Positions 52,094-61,373 of a stretch of 64,000 bases of DNA are shown one piece after another. Within the stretch, counting starts at the first letter, position 1, and each line of letters starts with the position of its first letter. The DNA is taken from positions 62,001 to 126,000 of the forward strand of contig JAEUHZ010000051.1 of assembly GCA_016795205.1 (NCBI GenBank), read 5' to 3'. This stretch comes from Planctomycetota bacterium (GTDB taxonomy: Bacteria; Planctomycetota; UBA1135; GCA-002686595). Both the position numbers and the translations under genes were made by a program. Below the pieces are notes generated by a model that had not been told where the DNA came from, searched no databases, and saw only the letters and a list, made by a program, of their open reading frames with translations.

Positions 52094-52252
52094 TCAGAGC
52101 TTCTTCTCCTTGTGCGGGAGGTGCTTGCGGCAGAAGCGGCAGTACTTGGACTTCTCGAGCTTGTAGGCCGCCTTGAGCCGCTTGTGCGTCGTGTAGTTGC
52201 GGTTCCCACACGTGGTGCACTCGAGGTAGACGAAGCGTTCCTTGATCTTCAT
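52094..52252 (-). CDS. rpmG: Ribosomal protein L33, zinc-binding form
   Basis: The 52-residue protein starts M-K-I-K-E-R-F-V-Y-L and has zinc ligands C12, C15, C38 and C41. It lies between tuf and secE, a common place in bacteria. No ribosome site or promoter was recognised. Confidence 0.97.
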   Translation of the reverse strand: MKIKERFVYLECTTCGNRNYTTHKRLKAAYKLEKSKYCRFCRKHLPHKEKKL

Positions 52253-52302
52253 GGCGGGGTGTTCGGGCGGGGCTCGCGGGCGGGGTCGGCGAGCCGCGCT
52301 GC

Positions 52303-52369
52303 GCCACCCGCGCGCGGGTGGCGTCGAGGCTCGCGCGCGCCGCGGAGGGGTCTCCCCCGCGGCGCGCGC
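52303..52369 (-). terminator. Tandem hairpins after tuf
   Basis: The first, 52333-52369, pairs GCGCGCGCCGCGG with CCGCGGCGCGCGC plus a G4/C4 inner stem, starting 8 nt after the tuf stop. The second, 52303-52322, is a 9-bp palindromic stem (GCCACCCGC/GCGGGTGGC). Confidence 0.65.
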
Positions 52370-52376
52370 CCGATTC

Positions 52377-53579
<1,203 letters not shown>

Positions 53580-53669
53580 GGTTCGTCCTTGGTCTCCTGT
53601 GCGGGCCTCGCGAGCCCGTCGGTCGTCGTCTGGGTCTGGTGGTTCTCGGGTTTCTCGGACCGGGCGGGA

Positions 53670-53687
53670 GCTCCTCGCGGGAGGAGC
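53670..53687 (-). other. Hairpin in the tuf 5' leader
   Basis: GCTCCTC (53670-53676) pairs with GAGGAGC (53681-53687) with a 4-nt loop, about 90 nt before tuf. The rest of the leader (53580-53825) has no gene. Confidence 0.4.
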
Positions 53688-53825
53688 CCGTCGCTCGCGG
53701 CGCCGTGCCCGCGGGCCCGGGTGAGGCTCGCGGCGACGGCGTGGATTCGTGTTCGTTCTGGGAGGCTGTGCGCTGGGATCGTGGGAACGGTCAGGCGGCG
53801 ATCGCGGGGCGATCACCGCTCGGGC

Positions 53826-53901
<76 letters not shown>

Positions 53902-54001
53902 ATCGGTGCGCCGCGCCTCGCGGCGCGACGACACCCATGCAGGTCTCGAGCGGGACCGAGGGCTGCTCGGTCGCGATCTTCCACACGGCCTGCGCGCAGG
54001 T

Positions 54002-54076
<75 letters not shown>

Positions 54077-54345
54077 GTGTGCGTCCGGCACCGCGCGCGG
54101 CGCGAGCCTGACGAGGCTCGGCCAGAGCTCGCCGCCCTGCGCGCGGAGGCGACCCGCAGCGCAGCCCGTCGAGAGCTCGCGAGGGATGGAACTCAAAGCG
54201 ACGGGGCACGGGCCGCAGGGCGCGGGCACCAGGACGCGCACGCCAGGGTGCGGCGACGCGTGGAAGGGACGACGCAGGGGGTCCAGCGCCAAGGGCGCGA
54301 GCAGGGCTCGCGCAGCGGCGGCAGGGCGATCGGAACGGGCGGAGT

Positions 54346-54430
54346 TGGTGGGGAGAGGCGGATTCGAACCGCCGAAGGCTGAGCCACCAGATTTACAGTC
54401 TGGCCCGTTTGGCCGCTCCGGAATCTCCCC
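54346..54430 (-). tRNA. tRNA-Tyr (anticodon GTA)
   Basis: Class II tRNA with acceptor GGGGAGA/TCTCCCC, anticodon loop CTGTAAA in a CCAGA/TCTGG stem, a long variable arm and encoded CCA. Corresponds to tyrU. Confidence 0.97.
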
Positions 54431-54749
54431 GGACGGTCGTTGGACCGCCGCGGGGCCGGACGCGCCGGGTGCGACGGGAACGCTCGGGCTCCTCCGGTCC
54501 AGACGCGGGCTCCTGCACGCCTCGGACACGTGCCGCGCGGCGCAGCGCGCGGCGGGGACGCCGGCGTGGCGAGCGCGGACCGAGCCCGAGCGCGGTGCTG
54601 AGCACCGCTCCCTGAGTCATCCTCGAGAGGTCTCGTTGAGAGGGAACCGAGCGGCGCGCGGAACGCGCCTCGCCACGCGCTCGCGGGAGCTTCGGGGCGG
54701 CCCGGGTCCATCCGCAGGCCTCGACCGCGGCCGCGCGGGCCGCGGCCGC
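54431..54749 (-). other. 319-nt spacer between tRNA-Thr(TGT) and tRNA-Tyr
   Basis: No gene is supported. It contains a 7-bp hairpin, GCGGTGC/GCACCGC (54592-54608). The spacers on both sides of the tRNAs are long for a tRNA operon, so separate processing or internal promoters are possible. Confidence 0.4.
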
Positions 54750-54825
54750 TGGAGCCAGCGGCGGGACTCGAACCCGCAACCACCTGATTACAAATCAGGG
54801 GCTCTGCCAATTGAGCTACGCTGGC
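54750..54825 (-). tRNA. tRNA-Thr (anticodon TGT)
   Basis: Acceptor GCCAGCG/CGCTGGC, anticodon loop TTTGTAA in a CCTGA/TCAGG stem, T-arm CGGGTTCGAGTCCCG and encoded CCA. First of the four tRNAs, corresponding to thrU. Confidence 0.97.
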
Positions 54826-54921
54826 TGGACCGGGGAGGTCGCGCCGGGGTGGCTCACCGGCAGCCCGACGCACGAGCCCGCGCGGACGCGAGCTCCTGCC
54901 GGACGGCGAAGTGAGCGCAGG

Positions 54922-54949
54922 AGGATACGGATCCCCACCCGGGAGTCAA
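54922..54949 (-). promoter_or_regulatory. Promoter for the tRNA-tuf group
   Basis: TTGACT (54944-54949) and TATCCT (54922-54927) are 16 nt apart on the minus strand, about 97 nt before the first tRNA. Confidence 0.8.
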
Positions 54950-55018
54950 GCCTCCCCTGGAGCAGCATCGGCAGGATTCGCCCGCGCCGCAAGCGCAGGC
55001 CCCCGCCGCCACCCGTCT

Positions 55019-56185
55019 TCAGACCTCCCGCGCCACCCGCAGCCAGGCGGCATGGGCCTGTTCGACCGCCGCCAGGGAGTCCCCGCCGAACTTCTCGAGG
55101 AAGGCCCGGGCGAGCTCCAACGCCACGACCGCCTCCCCCACGACGCTGGCGGCTGGAACCGAGGTCACGTCCGAGCGCTGCCAGGTCGCCGGGACCGGCT
55201 CCAGCGTGGCGAACTCGACCGTGGGCAGCCCCTGGCGCAGGGTCGGGATGGGCTTCATCGCGACGCGGGCGACGAGCGGCTCGCCGGTCGTCATCCCGCC
55301 TTCGAGGCCGCCGGCGCGGTTCGTCGCGCGCCGGTAGCGCGTCCCGGCCGGCCCCCCGCCGCCCGGCGCCCCCTCGATCGCGTCGTGTGCCTGGCTGCCG
55401 CGCCGGCGGGCGGTCGCAAAGCCCAGCCCGAACTCGACGCCCTTCATGGCCGGGATCGAGAACAGCGCGCCCCCCAGCCGCGCGGTCAGGCGCTGCGCCC
55501 CGCTCTGGTAGCTGCCCAACCCGGGCGGGAGGCCCAGCACGCGCACCTCGAAGACCCCCCCCAGCGTGTCGCCGGCCTCCTTGGCCGCGTCGACGAGCGC
55601 CGCCGCGCGCGCGTCGAAGGCCGGGTCGAGCGCGTAGAACGCGCTCGCCGCCCGGCGCGCGGCGCGCTCGTCCGCGCCGCGCGCGAAGGCCGACTCGATC
55701 GCCGCAGGCTCCGCGTCGACCTCGCCCAGGCACACGACGTGCGCGCACAGCTCGACGCCGAAGCGCTCGAGGAGCTGGCGCGCGACGCCGCCCAGCGCGA
55801 CCCGCATGGCCGTCTCGCGTGCGCTGGCCCGCTCGAGCACGGCGCGCGGATCGCGCACGCCGTGCTGGAGGCAGCCGGAGAGATCCGCGTGCCCCGGCCG
55901 CGGGTTCGTGGGCACGGGCAGGCGCTCGATCGTGGCGTCCCGGTTCACGATCGACAGCGCGATGGGCGAGCCCAGCGTCCGCCCGGCGCGCAGGCCGGAC
56001 AGGACCTCGGCCCGGTCCGTCTCGATCCGCATCCGCCCGCCGCGGCCGTAGCCGCCCTGCCGCCGCGCGAGCTCGGCGTCGACGCGCGCGACATCCAGCT
56101 CGAAGCCCGAGGGAAAGCCCTCGAGCAGCCCCACGAGCGCCGGCCCGTGGGATTCGCCGGCGGTCGTCCAGCGCAGCTCGCTCAC
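55019..56185 (-). CDS. aroC: Chorismate synthase
   Basis: The 388-residue enzyme shows G-E-S-H-G-P-A-L near the start, G-R-M-R-I-E-T-D-R, R-A-S-A-R-E-T-A-M-R-V and G-G-M-T-T-G-E-P. It converts EPSP to chorismate, the last shared step of aromatic amino acid synthesis, using reduced FMN. A glycine-rich insert (A-P-G-G-G-G-P-A-G) lies near residue 288. Start is GTG overlapping the receiver gene stop (GTGA). Confidence 0.96.
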   Translation of the reverse strand: MSELRWTTAGESHGPALVGLLEGFPSGFELDVARVDAELARRQGGYGRGGRMRIETDRAEVLSGLRAGRTLGSPIALSIVNRDATIERLPVPTNPRPGHADLSGCLQHGVRDPRAVLERASARETAMRVALGGVARQLLERFGVELCAHVVCLGEVDAEPAAIESAFARGADERAARRAASAFYALDPAFDARAAALVDAAKEAGDTLGGVFEVRVLGLPPGLGSYQSGAQRLTARLGGALFSIPAMKGVEFGLGFATARRRGSQAHDAIEGAPGGGGPAGTRYRRATNRAGGLEGGMTTGEPLVARVAMKPIPTLRQGLPTVEFATLEPVPATWQRSDVTSVPAASVVGEAVVALELARAFLEKFGGDSLAAVEQAHAAWLRVAREV

Positions 56186-56625
56186 GGCGCGCGGGCCTCC
56201 GGCGCGAGCTCGACCCAGCCCTCGTCCGCGTCCGCTGCTGGCGCGGCCCGCCCCGCCGCGGGCGCTTGCGCCAGGGCCTCGGCGATGCGCGCGACGAGCA
56301 CGTCGAGGTCGAAGGGCTTGGCCAGGACGCCGACGATCGCGGGCAGGCGCTCGAGCTCGAGCTGCGCCGCGCGGTCGAGGTAGCCCGACACGACCAGGGT
56401 CGGCGGCAGGAGCCCCTCGCGCGCGAGCCGCGGGAGCTCCTCGAGCCCGCGCTCCGCGCCCAGGTCGAGATCGGAGAGCACCAGATCCGGCCGCGCGCGC
56501 GCCAGCTCGGCACGCGCCGCGGCGAAGCTCCCCGCCGTGCGCACGGCGTGTCCCGAGCGCCGCAGGAAGAACGCCACGAGCTCGACGATGCGCGCGTCGT
56601 TGTCGACCAGGAGGAGGTCCGCCAC
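56182..56625 (-). CDS. Stand-alone response-regulator receiver protein
   Basis: The 147-residue protein is one CheY-like receiver with D8, D10, phosphoacceptor D52, S80 and K103, so it should be phosphorylatable. An Ala/Pro-rich tail of ~25 residues ends the chain, without an output domain. The GTG at 56625 has AAGGG upstream. No histidine kinase is nearby. It overlaps aroC by 4 nt, an unusual pairing whose meaning is unknown. Confidence 0.85.
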   Translation of the reverse strand: MADLLLVDNDARIVELVAFFLRRSGHAVRTAGSFAAARAELARARPDLVLSDLDLGAERGLEELPRLAREGLLPPTLVVSGYLDRAAQLELERLPAIVGVLAKPFDLDVLVARIAEALAQAPAAGRAAPAADADEGWVELAPEARAP

Positions 56626-56714
56626 GACCGCCCTTCTCGCCTTCCGCGCGGCGCGAGGCAAGCGCGGACGCGCTTCCCCCGTCGCGGCCGTGCCGTGACG
56701 ATCCGCGCCCGCGC

Positions 56715-59120
56715 CTAGCGCGGCGCGCCGGCGCCCGGCGTCGGCTCCCGCCGCCGGCGGCTTTGTCGCGGGTCCTCGAGCTCGTAGGGCCGTTTCTCGA
56801 GCAGCTCGGGCGCCAGCGCGTCGAGGCCCGCCACGAGCCGCGCGAGCAGCTCGGCCTTGGATTCGGCCTCGAGCCGCGCGCGCAGCTGCTTGGCCGTCTC
56901 GACCGGCGTGATGTTGAGCCCGTCGGGCGTGGCGGCCGCGTTGGGCGCGCGCTCGAAGGCGGCCAGGATGTCGTCCGTGGCGCGTTCCAGGTCGCCGGCC
57001 TCCAGCCGCAGGCGCGCGCGTCCCGCCAGACCCAGCGCCGCGAAGTGGTCGGCCGTCGTGGACACCTCCGGCCGCCCCTGCGCGGCCAGGCCGAAGCGCT
57101 CGATCCCGCGCTCGTAGGCCACGAGCGCCGCCGCCGCGTCGCCCTCGCGCCGGCGGTGCTCCGCAACGACCAGCGCGGCGTAGCCGGCGTACCACACCAG
57201 GTCCTGGTTGTCCGGCTCGTGCGCGAGGCGCTGGGCGTAGCCCGACTCGAGCGCCGCCGGGCCGCCTTCGTAGAGCAGCCGCGCGCGCAGGCGATCGTGC
57301 GCCTCGGGTGACCCCGGGAAGCGTGCCAGCGCCTCGTCCAGGACGGCGTTGGCCCGCGGCGTCGCGCCCAGCCAGCGCAGGAAGTCGTAGAAGGACACGA
57401 GGTGCCCGTCGGTCGAGAGCGGGCTCCTCGCGACCAGCGCGTAGGCCGCGTTGACGTCCGAGAGCCACTCCGGCGGCCAGTTGCGCCGCGCACGGTAGGC
57501 GTCGCGGATCGCGCGTTGGCGTGCGGCGGCGAAGAGCGTCACGACGCGCAGCGCGGTGCGCTCGTGCACCGTCGCGGACTTGGCGTCCGCGGTCAGCATC
57601 CCGCCCTCGACGGCCGCCAGCGCGTGCCGGCGCGCGGCCTCGCCGTCGCCGGCCCAGTCCGCCGTGGCCGCCAGCACGGCCTCGAGGCGCCAGCCGGCCG
57701 CTCCCAGCCCGCGCGCGGCCTCGGCCGCCGCGCGCGCGTCCTCGGCGAACAGGCGTGCGAAGGCGTGGTCCTCGCCGGGCTCCTCGGCGCGCTCGAGCAG
57801 CGACTCGGCCAACGCCAGGCGCGAGCTTGCATCGGCCGGCTCGTGCTCCGTGGCCTGCACGCGTCCTTCCAGGCTCTGGGCGTAGTCCAGCGGGGCCGTG
57901 CGGCGCGCGCGCGTGGCGTACTCGATCTCCGTGAAGCGCCGCGCGTCGAGGAAGGTCGAGGTCTGGGCCAGGCCCTGGTGCACCGCGGTCAACGTCCCGG
58001 CGCGCGGGAACTTGGCCGCCAGGCGCGCGGCGGCCTCCAGGAGCAGCGCGCGCTCGTCGTCGGCGAGCGGCACCTTGAGCGCCTCGGCGATCAGGTCGAC
58101 CGCGCCCTCGGTCTCCGAGCGCGCCAGCGCCGCGCGCGCCAGGCGCGCCAGCTCGCGGTCGAGCCCGAAGATGGCCAGGCGCAGCAGGTCGTTCTGGTCG
58201 ACGGCCCGGCGCTCGAGCACCGTGGTCAGCAGCGCGCGCCGCGCCTCGGGCGTGCCCGCCACGTACGCGGCCTCGATCGCCTCGCGGTCGGCGACGTCCG
58301 GCGACAGCGCGCGCTCGGCGAGCGGCAGGTCGCGCGACAGGGGCCGGCCGGGCGGCAGGTGCTCGATGCCCTTGACCAGCGCGGTCGTGACCGTCTGCGT
58401 GTCCCAGGAGAAATAGACGTCGTAGAGCTCTTGGCCCGTGAGGTCGAGCGCGATGTGGCGCGGGGAGATGCGCAGGCCCTCGAAGTACTTCTCGTAGAGC
58501 TCGGTCTCGGCCGTGATGTGCTCGCCGCACGTCATGCTGCCCAGGCGCGGGCAGACGACCCGCCGGCCTTCCTCGTCGTGGTCGCGCGGCGTGTGGCGGT
58601 AGACCGACGCGGCGATGCACACGTAGGGCTCGAACAGCTTGGCCGTCGCGGGATCGCGGTAGCGCACGCCGGCCCAGTGCTCGCTCGCGATCTCGCCGTC
58701 CATGTTCACGCACACCAGGATCGGCTGGCCCGTGGCGCGCGAGACCTGGAGCGCGTCGTCGAAGCTGCGCTGGAACGGCACGAGCACGGGCTTCTTCCAG
58801 CCCTCCGCGGTCGCGGCCGGCCACATGTCGGGCTCGGAGAGCCCCTGCGGCAGGGAGGGCGGCGACCCGAAGCGGAACGAGTCCTCGGACGGAGCCGCCC
58901 CACCCGTGATCCGCCGGGGTGCGGACTGCGGCCCGGCCGGCGGCGCGGGCGGTCCAGGCGGCGCCGGCTCCTGGGTCGCCGCGGGCGTGGCGGTCGGAGC
59001 GGCAGCGGGCCGGACGTCCTGGAGGGCGGCCGCGGCCGGCGCCGCGGCGCACAGGAGAGCGGGGAGCACGAGCCGCCGGGAGGCGCCGAGGAGCGGGTCT
59101 TGGGTCTTCACGATGGCCAT
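56715..59120 (-). CDS. Secreted thioredoxin-like/TPR protein, function unknown
   Basis: The 801-residue protein has a signal peptide (R-R-L-V-L-P-A-L-L then Ala-rich to residue ~34), a Pro/Ala-rich linker (about 38-70), a thioredoxin-like domain (about 115-235) and several TPR-like helical repeats to the end. The Trx-like part lacks a C-x-x-C active site: it reads C-V-N-M-D-G. Two cysteines occur instead in V-C-P-R-L-G-S-M-T-C-G-E-H. It is probably exported and not a classical oxidoreductase. ATG 59120 is chosen over 59174 because AGGA lies closely upstream and the signal peptide then starts correctly. It is the gene before the receiver. Confidence 0.75.
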   Translation of the reverse strand: MAIVKTQDPLLGASRRLVLPALLCAAAPAAAALQDVRPAAAPTATPAATQEPAPPGPPAPPAGPQSAPRRITGGAAPSEDSFRFGSPPSLPQGLSEPDMWPAATAEGWKKPVLVPFQRSFDDALQVSRATGQPILVCVNMDGEIASEHWAGVRYRDPATAKLFEPYVCIAASVYRHTPRDHDEEGRRVVCPRLGSMTCGEHITAETELYEKYFEGLRISPRHIALDLTGQELYDVYFSWDTQTVTTALVKGIEHLPPGRPLSRDLPLAERALSPDVADREAIEAAYVAGTPEARRALLTTVLERRAVDQNDLLRLAIFGLDRELARLARAALARSETEGAVDLIAEALKVPLADDERALLLEAAARLAAKFPRAGTLTAVHQGLAQTSTFLDARRFTEIEYATRARRTAPLDYAQSLEGRVQATEHEPADASSRLALAESLLERAEEPGEDHAFARLFAEDARAAAEAARGLGAAGWRLEAVLAATADWAGDGEAARRHALAAVEGGMLTADAKSATVHERTALRVVTLFAAARQRAIRDAYRARRNWPPEWLSDVNAAYALVARSPLSTDGHLVSFYDFLRWLGATPRANAVLDEALARFPGSPEAHDRLRARLLYEGGPAALESGYAQRLAHEPDNQDLVWYAGYAALVVAEHRRREGDAAAALVAYERGIERFGLAAQGRPEVSTTADHFAALGLAGRARLRLEAGDLERATDDILAAFERAPNAAATPDGLNITPVETAKQLRARLEAESKAELLARLVAGLDALAPELLEKRPYELEDPRQSRRRREPTPGAGAPR

Positions 59121-59216
59121 GTTCCTAACACCTCTCGTTCGCGTGCGGCTAGCGGGGCGCTGTGGCGCGGTCACCGGAACCGGCCGGGAAGCCCGCGGTC
59201 TCGCCGCGCGCGGCGT

Positions 59217-61373
59217 TCAGCGGGCCTCGACGGAGGTCACCTCGTCGAAGCCGACCGTCATGCCGATCCCGCCCAGGAGCACCTTGACCTCGCGCCGCTC
59301 GCGGTCGACCTTCTGGACCGCGACGCGCTGCTTGAAGCGCGGCAGGTAGACGAAGCTGCCCTTCTTGAGCCCGTCCAGGAAGGCCTGCCGCCGGTCGCTG
59401 ACGGCTGCCCCGGAGAGCTCGCGATCCAGCTCGCCCAACGCCGCCTCGAGCGCCTGGCGCTGCGCGCCGGGGACCTGCGCCAGGAGCGCTGCGATGCGCG
59501 CCACCCGCGCACGTGCCGCGCGCACGCGATCCTCGATCGAGCGCTGCGCTTCGGCCTCGAGCCGCTCGCCCTTGCGGGCCAGCTCGGCCTGGCGCTCCTC
59601 GGCCTCGCGCGCCACCGCCTCGACCTCGGCCAGACGCCGCTCGGTCGCGCCGCGCACCTTCTCGGCCTCGGTGCGCGCGGTGCGCACGTCGGCCATGAGC
59701 TTTTGGACCTCGACGTCGCGGCGCTTCAGGCGTTGCTCCGCGCGGTCGCACACGCGGTAGGGCAGCCCCAGGCGGCGCGCGATGAGCAGCGCGCTCGACT
59801 CGCCCGGCACGCCGACGAGCACCTTGTAGCGCGGGGACATCGACTTGGGATCGAACTCGACGCAGGCGTTCTCGGCGCGCGGATTGCGGAAGGCGAACTC
59901 CTTGAGCTTGCCGATGTGCGTCGAGGCCAGGGTCGGGCACAGGCGCGCGAGCAGCTCCTCCAGGATCGCTTCCGACAGCGCCGCGCCCTCGTCGGGGTCC
60001 GTGCCGGTGCCCAGCTCGTCGAGCAGGAACAGCGTGCGATTCGTGGCGCGCGCCAGTCCGGCCTTGATGCGCGCCAGGTGCGAGCTGAAGGTCGAGAGCG
60101 AGCTCTTGATCTCCTGCTCGTCGCCGATGTCGGCCACGATCCCGTCGTAGAGCGGCACGGTCGAGCCCTCGCCGCAGGGGAACGGCAGCCCGCAACGCGC
60201 GAGCAGCGCCGCCAAGCCCGCGGTCTTGAGCGCCAGCGTCTTCCCGCCGGTGTTGGGCCCGGTCAGGATCAAGAGGTCGAAGTCGGCGCCCAGGCGCAGG
60301 TCGATCGGCACGACCTCCGCGAGCTTCCCGGTGCGCTGCTGCTCGACCAGCAGCGGATGGCGCGCCGCTCTCAGGACGAGTCCCCCGTCCGCGCCCTGCT
60401 CGCCCGCGAGGCGCGGCACCACGGCGCCCGCCTCGCGGGCGTAGCGCGCCGCGAGCAGCGCGAGCTCGAGCCGCGCGATGCGTTCGGCGCCCTCGCGGAT
60501 CTCGTCCTCGCGCGCGAGCAAGGCGCGCGTGACTTCGAGCAGCACGCGCTCCAGCTCGCGGCGCTCGTCGGCCGCGAGCTCCGCCTGGCGGTTGCCGAGC
60601 GCCACGGTCTCACGCGGCTCGACGAACACGGTCTGATCGCTCTGGGATCGATCGTGGACGATGCCCGGGACGCGCCCCTGGCTCTTCGACTTGACCGCCA
60701 GCACGGCGCGCCCGCCGCGGCGGTGCGTGGCGAGGTCGCTGAGCACGGCCTTGACCTCCGGACGAGCGACGAGCGCCTTGAGCGCGCGCTCGATCGCGCC
60801 ACCCGTCTCCGCCAGCTCCGCGCGCAGCCGCGCGAGCAGGGGCGAGGCCGCGTCGCGCACCCGGCCGCGCTCGTCGACGATCTCGTCGATGCGGGCCACG
60901 AGCTTCTGGTAGTCGGGCAGTCCGCTGGCGAGCTGCGCCAGCGCGGGAGCCGCGCCCGCGCCTTCCCTGAGCCACGCGCCCAGGCGCCCGCAGGCTTCCA
61001 GGAACAGGCGCAACTGGACCAGCGCGACATCCTCCAGCGCCCGTCCGGCGCGGCGCGCGGCCTCCAGCGGCGGCAGCGGATCGGCGACGCCAGCCAGGGA
61101 CGGCGCGGCGCCCGCGCGCTCCAGGGCCAAGGCCTCCGCGGCGCGCGCCAACGCCGCGCGCGTCCCAGACTCGTCCAGCGGCGCGATCGCGCGCAGGGCC
61201 CGCAGCCCGAGCGACGTCGGTGCGTGCCGCTCGAGGTTCACGAGCACGTCGTCGAAGTCCAGCGCGCGCGCGGCCCAGGCCTCGAGCCGCAAGAGCCGCG
61301 CGGGATCGTCGCGGCCCAGCGGATCGGGCGCGTTCGAGGCCGGGTGGGAGGCCTTCACGGACGAGGGCGACAC
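59217..61373 (-). CDS. mutS2: MutS2-family ATPase lacking the Smr domain
   Basis: The 718-residue protein has the MutS core (about 40-335) and ABC-type ATPase: Walker A T-G-P-N-T-G-G-K-T (371-379), Walker B L-F-L-L-D-E-L-G-T-G-T-D-P, and the S-T-H-I-G-K-L-K switch. A long coiled coil (about 515-640) and a small KOW-like end (Y-L-P-R-F-K-Q-R...G-I-G-M-T-V) follow. The protein stops where the C-terminal Smr nuclease domain normally begins (family ~780 aa), so it cannot nick DNA by that route. MutS2 acts in recombination suppression or ribosome rescue. Start is GTG 61373 with TAGGCT 6 nt upstream; GTG 61358 would give a GTGA overlap with the upstream gene. Confidence 0.9.
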   Translation of the reverse strand: MSPSSVKASHPASNAPDPLGRDDPARLLRLEAWAARALDFDDVLVNLERHAPTSLGLRALRAIAPLDESGTRAALARAAEALALERAGAAPSLAGVADPLPPLEAARRAGRALEDVALVQLRLFLEACGRLGAWLREGAGAAPALAQLASGLPDYQKLVARIDEIVDERGRVRDAASPLLARLRAELAETGGAIERALKALVARPEVKAVLSDLATHRRGGRAVLAVKSKSQGRVPGIVHDRSQSDQTVFVEPRETVALGNRQAELAADERRELERVLLEVTRALLAREDEIREGAERIARLELALLAARYAREAGAVVPRLAGEQGADGGLVLRAARHPLLVEQQRTGKLAEVVPIDLRLGADFDLLILTGPNTGGKTLALKTAGLAALLARCGLPFPCGEGSTVPLYDGIVADIGDEQEIKSSLSTFSSHLARIKAGLARATNRTLFLLDELGTGTDPDEGAALSEAILEELLARLCPTLASTHIGKLKEFAFRNPRAENACVEFDPKSMSPRYKVLVGVPGESSALLIARRLGLPYRVCDRAEQRLKRRDVEVQKLMADVRTARTEAEKVRGATERRLAEVEAVAREAEERQAELARKGERLEAEAQRSIEDRVRAARARVARIAALLAQVPGAQRQALEAALGELDRELSGAAVSDRRQAFLDGLKKGSFVYLPRFKQRVAVQKVDRERREVKVLLGGIGMTVGFDEVTSVEAR

